Assembly (NCBI GenBank): GCA_019638285.1
Contig: JAHBUB010000021.1
Location: 1 to 55,830, forward strand
Direction of reading: 5' to 3'
Length of the DNA: 55,830 nt
Origin: Cyclobacteriaceae bacterium
GTDB taxonomy: Bacteria; Bacteroidota; Bacteroidia; Cytophagales; Cyclobacteriaceae
Positions 38,671 through 47,509 of the stretch are shown here, in pieces (the stretch's first letter is position 1; each line of letters opens with the position of its first letter). The position numbers and the translations under genes were made by a program. The notes beneath the pieces are model-generated. The model saw only the letters and a list, made by a program, of their open reading frames with translations. It ran no database searches and had not been told where the DNA came from.

Positions 38671-39210
38671 TCAAATACCAAGTTCTTCTTTGTTGTGTCT
38701 GAGTACATCAATGATAAAGGCAATATGCGCTGTGAGGTCAACCCCCAGTAATTCTGCTCCTTTGTACACTTCATCCCTTTCCACTTTCGCAGCAAATGCT
38801 TTGTCCTTCAGCTTTTTTATTACCGACTTTGGCGCCAGGGTAGATATCCCATCTGGTCGCACCTGGCAGCAGGCTACTATAAAGCCAGTGAGTTCATCGC
38901 AGGCAAGCAGTGCTTTGTCTAGCAAAGTATCATAAGGCACATTCCATTTTGTATAATGCGCTGATATGGCATGCGCTATTTTGGCTTCACCCATTTCATT
39001 TAATTTTTTTACGATGATCCCAGGGTGCTCTTCCGGAAAAGCCTCATAATCGGCATCGTGAAGAAGCCCGGCAACCGCCCACTCATTTTCGTCTTCGCCA
39101 TACTTTTTTGCGTAGGCTTCCATCACAAGTTCAATGGTGCGCATGTGCCGAAGGAGACTCACACTGGTCGTCATTGATGCTAAAATCGCTCTCGCTTCTG
39201 ATCTATCCAT
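38671..39210 (-). CDS. HD-domain metal-dependent hydrolase
   Basis: A 179-residue HD-superfamily protein. Metal ligands can be seen as His22 (LLRHMRT), the His-Asp pair in GLLHDADYE near residues 50-51, and a later Asp in LLACDELTG. It also has HAISAHYTKWNVP between them. Related short proteins of Bacteroidota are annotated as HDIG-domain hydrolases; the substrate is unknown. The start ATG at 39210 lies one base from the stop of the TPR membrane gene, so the two are probably cotranscribed. It has no signal peptide. Confidence 0.9.
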   Translation of the reverse strand: MDRSEARAILASMTTSVSLLRHMRTIELVMEAYAKKYGEDENEWAVAGLLHDADYEAFPEEHPGIIVKKLNEMGEAKIAHAISAHYTKWNVPYDTLLDKALLACDELTGFIVACCQVRPDGISTLAPKSVIKKLKDKAFAAKVERDEVYKGAELLGVDLTAHIAFIIDVLRHNKEELGI

Positions 39211-39211
39211 T

Positions 39212-40360
39212 CTATAATTTGACTTTCTTTGGCTTCTTGAAAAAATAAAGATTTACAAAGGCGACAATCATAATGAAAAACAAGATAGCGAGTGAAATAA
39301 CCATGCGGGTGTTATGGAGCTGAAGCGTATTTATTTCAGTCTCCTTGCGCATGGCATCTATTTCCTTTTCTTTTTCAGACAGGTTAAGGGCAATTTCCAT
39401 TTGCGCTATCTTTCTGCTACTCTCCTCTCCGTATATTTTTTCTCTTGCCGAATCATATTTTATCATCACCTCATAGGCCTCTTTCATTTTTCCTTGTTTG
39501 GCATAGTTGGTAGCAAGGCTTCTTAAAATTTGTGGCCGATATACAAAGGCCTGAAGGTTTTGGCTTAAAGTAAGCGCATTTTCCAGATAGGTTTGCGCAT
39601 TGGAGGTCTGCCCTGCTTGCACATACACTTCTCCCAGGTTAGCTGTGATGTTCAACACCCCAAGCTGATTATTTTCCTTTTTGGCAAGTTCCAGCGCACG
39701 GGAATAATACTCTACCGCTCTCTGCAAATTTCCTTTTCTTACATATACATTACCGATGTTGCTGAGAGGGTCTGAATAAACTTTTCCGGCTTTTTCGGCT
39801 ACCTGAAATGCCTGGGAGTAGTACTTTAGTGCCTGTTCGTAGAGTTGCAAATCGCTGTGCAAATTCCCCAGGTTATTCATGGTGCCTATGATTCTCTCGT
39901 TATCATCTATTTGCATAAAAAGCTCATAAGCTTCCTCAAAGTATTTCATGGCCTGTCCGTAATCTTTCTTAATGGAGTAGATGGTTCCGATGTTGTTTTT
40001 GGAAGTGGCTATTCCCTCAATATTTTTCAGCTTATTATAAATACTTAAAGAGGTGAGATAATATTCAAGGGCTTTGTCCAAAGCACCCTGATTGCGATAG
40101 GCTACCCCCAGATTATTGTAAGAGGCGGCCATTCCTTTTTGGTCATCCACTTCTGTGGCCAATGTCAATGCCTCTCTGGTATATCCAAGTGCCTTTATAG
40201 GATCAAAATTGATGTATGCCCTGAACAACTCATTCAGGGTTTTAACTTTTAAGTCTCCTTCAACTTTAGTAAGCTGATTTTCCAGACTATCAATAGTAGA
40301 CGCACTGGCAAATGCAACCAAAAGACCATTCAGTAATAGAGTCAGGCAAAGCCTTTTCAT
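39212..40360 (-). CDS. TPR protein with signal peptide and C-terminal membrane anchor
   Basis: A 382-residue protein. The signal peptide (about 1-20, MKRLCLTLLLNGLLVAFASA) is followed by TPR repeats at about 40-310 (ASYNNLGVAYRNQGALDKAL and similar), a coiled coil at about 310-345 (SEKEKEIDAMRKETEINTLQ) and one membrane helix at about 350-372. It ends after a short basic tail (FFKKPKKVKL). This is the sensor half of the TPR histidine kinases and regulators typical of Bacteroidota, but with no kinase or DNA-binding domain. It may pass signals through a partner, or be a scaffold. The HD hydrolase gene follows at once. Confidence 0.92.
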   Translation of the reverse strand: MKRLCLTLLLNGLLVAFASASTIDSLENQLTKVEGDLKVKTLNELFRAYINFDPIKALGYTREALTLATEVDDQKGMAASYNNLGVAYRNQGALDKALEYYLTSLSIYNKLKNIEGIATSKNNIGTIYSIKKDYGQAMKYFEEAYELFMQIDDNERIIGTMNNLGNLHSDLQLYEQALKYYSQAFQVAEKAGKVYSDPLSNIGNVYVRKGNLQRAVEYYSRALELAKKENNQLGVLNITANLGEVYVQAGQTSNAQTYLENALTLSQNLQAFVYRPQILRSLATNYAKQGKMKEAYEVMIKYDSAREKIYGEESSRKIAQMEIALNLSEKEKEIDAMRKETEINTLQLHNTRMVISLAILFFIMIVAFVNLYFFKKPKKVKL

Positions 40361-40591
40361 AGAGGATAGTTTTATGACCTGTAAAATTAAGATTATAAAT
40401 TGAAACAGCAGTCTGGTTCGTAATTCACGCGTTTTAGAATAAAATTGTCCTGATGGCTCAATTTCCCTTTATCCCTTATAAAATGATTGATTTTGATTTA
40501 ATTTACCATTCGATTTCTTCAAGGACTAAAACCGCTGATGACTTAATGAGTGTTTTTGAACCCAATCGGTACCTATTAAAATGAATTGATC

Positions 40592-41077
40592 ATGATCCGT
40601 ATTATTATTTTATCTTTTATCACCCTGGTTTCATCTTCTCTATTAGCTCAGCCAATAGAGCAAGTAGCCATTATGGAGCCTATCAATACTTTATTTGAAG
40701 GAATGAACAAGGGCGACAGTGCCTTGGTACACAAAGCATTTATGGAGGATGTAAGCTTTGCTTCTATTGGTGAAGACAAAGATGGAAATCCAAAATTTAG
40801 TCGTGGAGACCTTCATCGTTTTTTGGTAGCCATGGGTACCCCCAGAAAGGAGGTTTATTCTGAGCCCATCTGGGATGTAAAAATTGAATATGATGGTAAC
40901 CTTGCACAAGTATGGGCCAAATATGCTTTTTATATAGGTGCAGAATTACATCATTGTGGTGTAGATGCTTTCCAACTATATAAAGGTCGGGAAGGATGGA
41001 AAATTTTTCAAGTGACAGACACAAGGCAACAAGAAGACTGCAACGTGCCTGCGGCAATTCAAAACAAATTCAAATGA
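40592..41077 (+). CDS. Secreted NTF2-like protein
   Basis: A 161-residue exported protein with a signal peptide (MIRIIILSFITLVSSSLLAQ). The rest has the SnoaL/NTF2-like cone fold pattern: an N-terminal helix (IEQVAIMEPINTLFEGMNKGD), FMEDVSFASIG, then strands ending in EGWKIFQVTDTR. Such proteins bind small ligands or act as simple enzymes; nothing more can be said here. The start is ATG at 40592. Its stop overlaps the next start as ATGA, so the two are coupled. Confidence 0.87.
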   Translation: MIRIIILSFITLVSSSLLAQPIEQVAIMEPINTLFEGMNKGDSALVHKAFMEDVSFASIGEDKDGNPKFSRGDLHRFLVAMGTPRKEVYSEPIWDVKIEYDGNLAQVWAKYAFYIGAELHHCGVDAFQLYKGREGWKIFQVTDTRQQEDCNVPAAIQNKFK

Positions 41078-41589
41078 GAAAAACATTATTGGTCTTCGCA
41101 CTTTTAAGTGCCCTTTTTGCGGGATGCACACCAGCACCGCAAACTATTACAACGTTTATTTTGGTGCGTCATGGCGAAAAGGCAGACGATGGAACAAAAG
41201 ACCCTGATCTCACTGCGGATGGAGCGTCCAGAGCCAATGAACTGGCGAGGGTTTTGTCAGAAACAGATATTGATGCTATTTACAGCACGCCTTATAAACG
41301 TACCCACGAAACGGTAGAGCCTACGGCTACTGCCAAAGGCTTACCTATCCTTGACTATGCAGCAATGGAGGGAGAAGAAATGGACAAAATATTGAATGCC
41401 CATAGAGGAGGTACCGTGGTGATTTCGGGTCATTCCAATACGACACCATGGACAGTAAATTATTTCTTAGGGTCTGAAACTTACCCTGAATTTGAAAGTT
41501 CAGATTTTGACAATATCATGGTGTTATCCATAATTGAAAAAGGAAATGCAAAACTGACCTGGCTGAACTACGGGGCGGCATCGCACTAA
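41074..41589 (+). CDS. Histidine phosphatase lipoprotein
   Basis: A 171-residue lipoprotein. The signal peptide has a lipobox ending LFAGC, with Cys18 as the lipid site. The phosphatase motif ILVRHGEKADD places the catalytic His at residue 33, and the second His lies in VVISGHSNT. LTADGASRANELARVL is the usual first helix. It should remove phosphate in the periplasm or on the membrane surface. Its ATG overlaps the stop of the NTF2-like gene (ATGA), and an aldo/keto reductase follows after 10 bases. Confidence 0.92.
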   Translation: MRKTLLVFALLSALFAGCTPAPQTITTFILVRHGEKADDGTKDPDLTADGASRANELARVLSETDIDAIYSTPYKRTHETVEPTATAKGLPILDYAAMEGEEMDKILNAHRGGTVVISGHSNTTPWTVNYFLGSETYPEFESSDFDNIMVLSIIEKGNAKLTWLNYGAASH

Positions 41590-41599
41590 CTATTTAGAA

Positions 41600-42583
41600 A
41601 TGGAGTACAGAAGATTGGGTAAGTCAGGACTGCAGGTGAGTGCATTGTCATTGGGTTCGTGGCTTACTATCGGTGAGAGGAGCGATGATAGTATTGCAGA
41701 AAAGTTGATGACTGTGGCCTATGAAAATGGTGTTAATTTCTTTGACAGTGCAGAGAGCTATGCAAATGGCCAATCTGAGATAGTGATAGGAAGCATTTTG
41801 AAGAAGAAACAATGGCAACGCAACAGCTACATCGTTTCTAGTAAAGCGTTTTTTGGAAGAGGAGGTGAACTGCCTACACAAAAAGGTCTTCATAGAAAAC
41901 ACCTGGTGGAGGCTTGCGAGGGTGCCCTTAAGCGGCTACAAGTCGATTACCTGGATTTGTATTTCTGTCACAGACCAGACAAACAAACACCCATTGAAGA
42001 AACGGTGTGGACCATGCATAACCTGATCGTGCAGGGAAAAATATTGTATTGGGGTACGAGCGAATGGAGTGCGCAGGAAATTACTGAAGCGCACATGGTA
42101 GCGCAGCGTTATAATTTGATAGGGCCGGTAATGGAACAGCCACAATATAATATGTTGGTACGCCATCGTGTGGAGGTGGAGTACGATCAGTTGTATAAGA
42201 CCGTGGGGTTGGGAACTACTATTTGGTCACCATTGGCCAGCGGTGTACTTACTGGAAAATACAACGATGGTTTTCCGGCTGACACCCGCCTTGGTGCTGA
42301 AGCCCCGGGTTGGCTAAAAGAAAGAAGTTTTGCGGAGGGAAATTTGCCAAGGGCAAGAAAGCTGGCTGTATTGTGCAAAGAACTAGGTATGTCCCTGCCA
42401 GCGGTGGCATTGGCATGGTGTCTAAAAAATCCAAATGTAAGTTCTGTAATTCTCGGAGCATCCAAGGTAGAGCAGCTTAAAGAAAACTTTAAAGCCTTGG
42501 AGACACAACACTTATTGACTGAAGAGATAATGGAGAAGATAGAAGCTGCGTTGGAAAACAAACCCCAGAAGCCTCAATATTAG
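41600..42583 (+). CDS. Aldo/keto reductase, voltage-gated potassium channel beta-subunit-like
   Basis: A 327-residue NADPH-dependent oxidoreductase with a TIM barrel. The catalytic tetrad is complete: Asp49, Tyr54, Lys82 and His124 (FFDSAESYANG, SSKAFFG, CHRPD). The opening MEYRRLGKSGLQVSALSLG and the segment LASGVLTGKYNDG resemble the AKR6 (Kv beta) group. The cofactor-binding loop is SSVILGASKVEQLKENF. Cytosolic. It is the third gene of a short operon with two exported proteins; the physiological substrate is unknown. Confidence 0.94.
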   Translation: MEYRRLGKSGLQVSALSLGSWLTIGERSDDSIAEKLMTVAYENGVNFFDSAESYANGQSEIVIGSILKKKQWQRNSYIVSSKAFFGRGGELPTQKGLHRKHLVEACEGALKRLQVDYLDLYFCHRPDKQTPIEETVWTMHNLIVQGKILYWGTSEWSAQEITEAHMVAQRYNLIGPVMEQPQYNMLVRHRVEVEYDQLYKTVGLGTTIWSPLASGVLTGKYNDGFPADTRLGAEAPGWLKERSFAEGNLPRARKLAVLCKELGMSLPAVALAWCLKNPNVSSVILGASKVEQLKENFKALETQHLLTEEIMEKIEAALENKPQKPQY

Positions 42584-42647
42584 CTGCACATACATTTTAA
42601 AAGTGATAATTTAATCCATAACTCATTTATCTTCCTTAAATTGAGGT

Positions 42648-43061
42648 ATGCATCGTATGGCGACCATATTGGTTGCATTCTCAATTTTTCCGCTCATCGC
42701 AATTGCCCAGCAAGATGAAATCAGGAAAAGTATTTATTTCCGTGGAGGTAGCTATTACATAGATGAGTTTCAGGCCAAAGAGCTATCGAATTGGATTGAC
42801 TCTATTCCTAACCTGTTAGAAAAGTACCAGATTCAGCTCACCAGCCACACCGATCCGGTTGGAGGCAAGGAATTCAATGAGTGGCTTTCCAAAATGCGAA
42901 GCGAAACTGTTTTTCAGTTACTCCGCGAATTAAGCATTCCTGAATACATGATACATATCAAAGATTGGGATTATGATAACGCAGTGTATAGAAACGATAA
43001 TTACTATGGGCGCATGCTAAACAGACGCGTGGATGTGATATTGTACCCCATTGTATTTTAA
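42648..43061 (+). CDS. Small OmpA-like exported protein
   Basis: A 137-residue protein with a signal peptide (ATILVAFSIFPLIAIAQ) and a C-terminal OmpA-like fold: IQLTSHTDPVGGKEFNEWLS and the terminal motif MLNRRVDVILY. The peptidoglycan-binding Asp of TDxxG is present (HTDPVGG). There is no membrane barrel, so it is a free or wall-bound periplasmic OmpA domain. It stands alone before the ABC/TolC operon. Confidence 0.86.
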   Translation: MHRMATILVAFSIFPLIAIAQQDEIRKSIYFRGGSYYIDEFQAKELSNWIDSIPNLLEKYQIQLTSHTDPVGGKEFNEWLSKMRSETVFQLLRELSIPEYMIHIKDWDYDNAVYRNDNYYGRMLNRRVDVILYPIVF

Positions 43062-43079
43062 AATGGAAGAACTCCTGCT

Positions 43080-43114
43080 TGTCCGTTTTAGGACACCTTT
43101 TTCCGTAAGCGGAC
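43080..43114. promoter_or_regulatory. Paired inverted repeats, possible activator site
   Basis: TGTCC-GTTTTA-GGACA (43080-43095) is followed by TCCG-TAAG-CGGA (43102-43113), both built around GTCCG/CGGAC. They lie about 55-90 bases upstream of the sigma-54-like box, where enhancer-binding proteins usually bind. Confidence 0.5.
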
Positions 43115-43167
43115 GTTAAACTGCGTAACTTCAGTGTTTATTTGCTGTCTAGGGGCCGAAATAGCCA

Positions 43168-43184
43168 TTGGCATTATTGTTGGC
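43168..43184 (+). promoter_or_regulatory. Sigma-54-type promoter of the ABC ATPase-tolC operon
   Basis: TTGGCA (43168-43173) and TTGG (43180-43183) fit the -24/-12 sigma-54 pattern TTGGCAC-N5-TTGC with the right spacing of 10 bases between the GG and the -12 pair; the -12 C is replaced by G. The predicted start lies about 16 bases before the ATG at 43211. Confidence 0.5.
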
Positions 43185-43210
43185 TAATGTTGAACTGAAA
43201 CTTTTCATGC

Positions 43211-43909
43211 ATGATTGAATTAAAGAATATTGACAAGTGTGTCGATTCTCGATTCCAACGAACATTTATTTTAAAAGGGATTGACCTCAAAGTAGAGCAG
43301 GGTGAATTTTTGACGATCATGGGCCCCAGTGGAGCCGGTAAATCCACATTGATGAATATCATTGGTATGCTGGACGAGCCGACTGCAGGGGAGTATTATT
43401 TCTTTGACGAGCCTGTTCATAAGATGAAAGAACGGAAAAAATCAGAAATGCATAAAAACTATATCGGTTTCATTTTTCAGGCATACCACCTTATTGATGA
43501 GCTCACCGTGTATGAAAACATTGAGACACCCTTGCTATATCAAGGTGTAAGCGGCAGTCAAAGGAAAAGCATGGTAGCGGATTTATTGGATCGGTTTAAT
43601 ATGGTGGCCAAGAAAGATCTATTTCCAGAACAACTTTCCGGGGGGCAACAGCAATTGGTGGGAGTGGCAAGGGCCATTGTCGGACAGCCAAAACTCTTAC
43701 TGGCAGATGAGCCCACAGGTAATTTGCACTCAGAGCAGGGTAGGCAGATCATGGATGTTTTTGAAGAGCTGAATAAAGAGGGTATGACGATCGTTCAAGT
43801 GACCCACTCAGAGGAAAATGCACAGCGAGGAAAGCGCATTGTGAAAGTGGTAGATGGAGCGATGGAGTCTGATGAATTAGTAAATAGAAACGAAAAAGTT
43901 AAAGAATAA
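43211..43909 (+). CDS. ABC transporter ATP-binding protein, MacB/LolD type
   Basis: A 232-residue ATPase. Walker A is GPSGAGKSTLMN, the Q loop FIFQAYHLIDELTV, the signature LSGGQQQLVGVARA and Walker B LLLADEPTGNL. The extended Q-loop region and length fit the MacB/LolD/FtsE group that works with FtsX-like permeases in efflux or lipoprotein release. The signature has QQQLVGVA where QQQRVAIA is usual, so Arg is replaced by Leu. tolC follows after 4 bases. No permease or membrane fusion protein is adjacent, so the partner must be encoded elsewhere. Confidence 0.93.
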   Translation: MIELKNIDKCVDSRFQRTFILKGIDLKVEQGEFLTIMGPSGAGKSTLMNIIGMLDEPTAGEYYFFDEPVHKMKERKKSEMHKNYIGFIFQAYHLIDELTVYENIETPLLYQGVSGSQRKSMVADLLDRFNMVAKKDLFPEQLSGGQQQLVGVARAIVGQPKLLLADEPTGNLHSEQGRQIMDVFEELNKEGMTIVQVTHSEENAQRGKRIVKVVDGAMESDELVNRNEKVKE

Positions 43910-43913
43910 AAGT

Positions 43914-45260
43914 ATGAAGTTTAGTGCCTTACTGTTTTTGTTTTGTATTTCGGCTGCAACTTTTGTGAGTGGACAGGATCCTGTGAAAACCTTAACGTTT
44001 AAAGAGGCTGTTAAGATTGGTCTTGAAAAAAACCTGGCGCTCAATCAGCAGGAGAATTTATTGATTGCCTCACAAGTGAATAAGACTGCAGGCCTTTTTA
44101 GAATGGCTCCAAGCGTTAATATCACGGGAAATGCAGGACGCAATGACGGAAACTCGTTTAATCAGCAGCAGGGTCAGGTGGTAAATGGTGTGATCGACTT
44201 TTTTGGGGCCAATGCCAATGCCAACATGCCTTTGTTTAATGGCTTCAATAATTTCAATGCCCACCGTCAGGCATCCAATCAGTATGAAGCACAATTGCAG
44301 CTGGTAAAAAGAACCAATCAGGATGTAATTCGAAACGTAGCCAATCAGTATTTGATTTGTCTGCTGGATAAAGAACTGCACGAGATTCAAATACAAAATG
44401 TGGAGACGCAACAGCAACAGTATGAACAGATCAAAGAACAAGTGGCGGCAGGGAGCAGGGCAGAGGTGGATCTTATCAATCAGGAATACCAGGTAAAGAA
44501 TGCTGAACTTCTGGCAATGCGGTCTGCATCTACCCTGAGAAATGATTTAGCAACGCTCTCGCAGACCCTTCAATTAGATCCATTGACACATTTGGAAATA
44601 CAAGAACCTGGTTGGGATGTGAACCTGGAGGATGGTGAAGTAAAAAGTATTGATGAAACAAGTGCTACTGCACTTGAACAGCGGAGTGACCTTGCCCAGG
44701 CAAGATTTATTGAAAAGGCTTCACAATTTGGTTATCAATCTTCCAAAGGAACATTATTTCCTAAGGTAGGTCTGTTTGCTCAGTATGGCTCACAATACAA
44801 CTACATTCAAAGTGCCACCAACCGTTCTTTTGAACAACAATTCAGGGATGACAATACACAGTTGACGTATGGCCTTTCGTTTACCATTCCCATTTTAGGA
44901 GCATTTCAGAACAGGAATACTACCGTGGCCAACCGTGTGGCTTACGAAAACTCAAAACTTCAAACAGAAAACACAGAAATACTGGTAAAAAGTGATGTGA
45001 TAAGGGCCCATCAGAATTACAGGGATGCAAGATCTAGTTATGATGCGGCAAGTGCCCAGCTAAAGGCGGCACAACTTTCTCAAGAACTGGAGCAGGAACG
45101 TTATAGGTTAGGCATATCAGACATAGTGGCCCTTACCCTGGCAAACCAAAACCATATACGTGCACAGGGTGATTTTGTGAGTGCCCGGTATACGCTCATG
45201 TTCCAGAAATTACTAATTAGCTACGCAGAAGGCACCCTTAATTTCGAAGACATACCTTGA
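43914..45260 (+). CDS. TolC family outer-membrane efflux protein
   Basis: A 448-residue outer-membrane channel. The signal peptide is residues about 1-20 (MKFSALLFLFCISAATFVSG). Two TolC-type repeats of long helices follow, with the first opening LTFKEAVKIGLEKNLALNQQ and the second LEQRSDLAQARFIEKASQ. The pattern YEQIKEQVAAGSRAEVDLINQE and the late QERYRLGISDIVALTLANQN are typical. It should form the outer part of an export channel with the ABC ATPase encoded just before it, in the same transcript. A hairpin with a U tract lies about 50 bases downstream. Confidence 0.94.
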   Translation: MKFSALLFLFCISAATFVSGQDPVKTLTFKEAVKIGLEKNLALNQQENLLIASQVNKTAGLFRMAPSVNITGNAGRNDGNSFNQQQGQVVNGVIDFFGANANANMPLFNGFNNFNAHRQASNQYEAQLQLVKRTNQDVIRNVANQYLICLLDKELHEIQIQNVETQQQQYEQIKEQVAAGSRAEVDLINQEYQVKNAELLAMRSASTLRNDLATLSQTLQLDPLTHLEIQEPGWDVNLEDGEVKSIDETSATALEQRSDLAQARFIEKASQFGYQSSKGTLFPKVGLFAQYGSQYNYIQSATNRSFEQQFRDDNTQLTYGLSFTIPILGAFQNRNTTVANRVAYENSKLQTENTEILVKSDVIRAHQNYRDARSSYDAASAQLKAAQLSQELEQERYRLGISDIVALTLANQNHIRAQGDFVSARYTLMFQKLLISYAEGTLNFEDIP

Positions 45261-45309
45261 TTTTTGACATGCCATAGGCATATTTATTGATCAATTTTCT
45301 TAAATTTGC

Positions 45310-45339
45310 AGCCCCGCTGAGTAGTGGGGCTCTTTTTTT
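45310..45339 (+). terminator. Hairpin with U tract between tolC and rpsA
   Basis: AGCCCC (45310-45315), a 10-base loop and GGGGCT (45326-45331), then CTTTTTTT. It may end the tolC transcript. A -7-like box TAAATTTG at 45301-45308 lies directly in front, so the hairpin could instead begin the rpsA leader RNA and act as an attenuator. Confidence 0.8.
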
Positions 45340-45414
45340 GACTAAAAAGGGAAGCTTTTAACAAAAATGAGGTAGCCAGCCCAGCTGCTTCATGTAATCA
45401 GGGCAAATAATAAG

Positions 45415-47430
45415 ATGACAAAACAAAAAGAGACAAAACCCAAGGCCAAGCCAGAAAATGACGACTTGAAGCCAGTTGCCAAAAAGGCGAGTAAAGCGGG
45501 TGTGGAGATTGAATTGGATGAAGAAGATGAATTGGCTGAGTTTAGAAAAGCAAAAAAGGCGGAAGAACTGGGAGAGGAAGAGACAGCACGTATTATCAGC
45601 AACGTGGCAGATCGTATGTCTTCTAAAGCATCACCCGTTTCACTAGATAGCTTTGATTGGAATGCTTTCGATCGCAAAGGATTTGGCGAAGGTTATTCAC
45701 AGAAGGACCATGAAGAACTGACCAACTTATATTCCGGTACCGTTACTTCCGTGAATGAAAGTGAAGTGGTTGAGGGTATCGTAGTAGGTATCAATGACAA
45801 GGACGTAATATTAAATATTGGATTCAAGTCTGACGGACTGGTGCCGGTGGCTGAATTCAAAGATTTACCCAACCTAAAAATTGGTGATAAAATAGACCTT
45901 TTTATCGAGGAACGTGAAAATGCAATGGGGCAGTTAGTGCTGTCGCGCAGAAAAGCGAAACTCGTAAAGGGCTGGGAGAACATCCAAAAAGGATTTGATC
46001 AGGATCTGGTAATCGAAGGATTTGTAAAACGCAGAACCAAGGGTGGTTTGATTGTAGACGTTTACGGTATTGAAGCCTTCTTGCCAGGATCACAAATTGA
46101 TGTGAAGCCTATCCGTGACTTCGATATTTATGTAAATAAATCCATTGAAGTGAAAGTGGTGAAGATCAACTACAGCAACGACAACGTAGTGGTATCTCAT
46201 AAAGTGTTAATCGAGAAAGACCTTGAGCAGCAGAAAGCAGTTATCCTGAACAACCTTGAGAAAGGTCAGGTACTGGAGGGTGTGATCAAGAACATGACCA
46301 ACTTCGGTGTGTTTATCGACCTGGGAGGTGTAGACGGATTGTTGCACATCACCGATATTTCATGGGGACGCATCAATCACCCTGACGAATTGTTGAAGTT
46401 GGATCAGGTGGTGAAAGTGGTGGTGTTAGACTTCGATGAAGACAAGAAGAGAATTTCTTTGGGTATGAAGCAGTTGACTCCTCATCCATGGGATTCCTTG
46501 CCTGCTGAGATCATTGTAGGTTCTAAAGTGAAAGGTAAGATTGTGAATGTAGCCGACTACGGAGCATTCCTTGAAATACAGCCAGGCGTAGAAGGATTGA
46601 TCCACGTTTCAGAAATGAGCTGGTCACAACACCTGCGCAACCCACAAGACTTCATCAAAGTAGGAGAAGAGTTGGAGGCCGTTGTATTGACCATCGATCG
46701 CGATGAGCGCAAGATGTCATTGGGCATTAAGCAGCTGACAGAAGATCCTTGGACACGTCAGGATGTGCTGACCAAATATGCCATCAACACCAAGCACAAA
46801 GGTGTGGTGCGCAACCTTACCAACTTCGGATTGTTCATTGAATTGGAAGAAGGCATCGATGGATTGGTACACGTTTCAGATTTAAGCTGGACAAGAAAAA
46901 TTAAACATCCTTCAGAATTCATCAAAGTAGGTGATCCATTGGAGGTAGTTGTATTGGAGCTGGACGCTGCGAACAGAAGATTGGCACTAAGCCATAAGCA
47001 CATGGAAGAGAATCCATGGGATGCTTTCGAATCTGTGTTCCAGGTAGGAAGCGTTCACAAGTGTACAGTGATTAGCAAGACCGACAAAGGAGCCATCTTG
47101 GAACTTCCTTATGGAATCGAAGGGTTCTGTTCTGCTAAAAACCTGGTGCGTGAAGACGAGGGCAAGATCGAGGCAGGGGAGGCATTGGACTTCAAAGTGC
47201 TTGAATTCTCCAAAGACGAAAGAAGGATTGCTTTGAGTCACAAGGCCATATGGTCTGCTGAAGAGGAAAAAGCAGCAGCACCGGCTAAGAAGCGCGCGCC
47301 TGCAAAAGGAGGAAAAGCCATTGATAAAATCAATAAGGATACAGAGAAATCTACCCTTGGAGATATCGAGGCATTGAGTGCATTGAAGGACAAGATGAAT
47401 GCAGATAAGACCAAAGGGTCTGCTGAATAA
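45415..47430 (+). CDS. rpsA: 30S ribosomal protein S1
   Basis: A 671-residue S1 protein with six S1 RNA-binding domains, from about residues 105 to 620. The first two are divergent and the third to fifth are the most regular (NFGVFIDLGGVDGLLHITDI; DYGAFLEIQPGVEGLIHVSE; NFGLFIELEEGIDGLVHVSD). The N-terminal extension of about 100 residues is rich in Lys and Glu, and the tail is Lys- and Ala-rich; both are longer than in E. coli S1 (557 residues) and common in Bacteroidota. It binds mRNA on the small subunit, which matters in a lineage with few Shine-Dalgarno sequences. Confidence 0.98.
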   Translation: MTKQKETKPKAKPENDDLKPVAKKASKAGVEIELDEEDELAEFRKAKKAEELGEEETARIISNVADRMSSKASPVSLDSFDWNAFDRKGFGEGYSQKDHEELTNLYSGTVTSVNESEVVEGIVVGINDKDVILNIGFKSDGLVPVAEFKDLPNLKIGDKIDLFIEERENAMGQLVLSRRKAKLVKGWENIQKGFDQDLVIEGFVKRRTKGGLIVDVYGIEAFLPGSQIDVKPIRDFDIYVNKSIEVKVVKINYSNDNVVVSHKVLIEKDLEQQKAVILNNLEKGQVLEGVIKNMTNFGVFIDLGGVDGLLHITDISWGRINHPDELLKLDQVVKVVVLDFDEDKKRISLGMKQLTPHPWDSLPAEIIVGSKVKGKIVNVADYGAFLEIQPGVEGLIHVSEMSWSQHLRNPQDFIKVGEELEAVVLTIDRDERKMSLGIKQLTEDPWTRQDVLTKYAINTKHKGVVRNLTNFGLFIELEEGIDGLVHVSDLSWTRKIKHPSEFIKVGDPLEVVVLELDAANRRLALSHKHMEENPWDAFESVFQVGSVHKCTVISKTDKGAILELPYGIEGFCSAKNLVREDEGKIEAGEALDFKVLEFSKDERRIALSHKAIWSAEEEKAAAPAKKRAPAKGGKAIDKINKDTEKSTLGDIEALSALKDKMNADKTKGSAE

Positions 47431-47440
47431 TAACTTGGAG

Positions 47441-47477
47441 AAGAAAGGTGGCCTGATGAAAAGGCCATCTTTCTTTT
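47441..47477 (+). terminator. Rho-independent terminator of rpsA
   Basis: 13-base arms (AAGAAAGGTGGCC at 47441-47453 and GGCCATCTTTCTT at 47463-47475, one G-U pair) 10 bases after the rpsA stop. The T run is short. Confidence 0.8.
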
Positions 47478-47509
47478 AATGGTTCTGATTTTTATAATTT
47501 CGAATGTAT

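Noticed and set aside
40453-40584. Open frame of 43 codons with ATG start (MAQFPFIPYKMIDFDLIYHS...)
   Set aside because: It lies in the upstream region of the NTF2-like gene, has no recognisable domain, signal peptide or terminator, and could be chance. Not strong enough to list as a gene.
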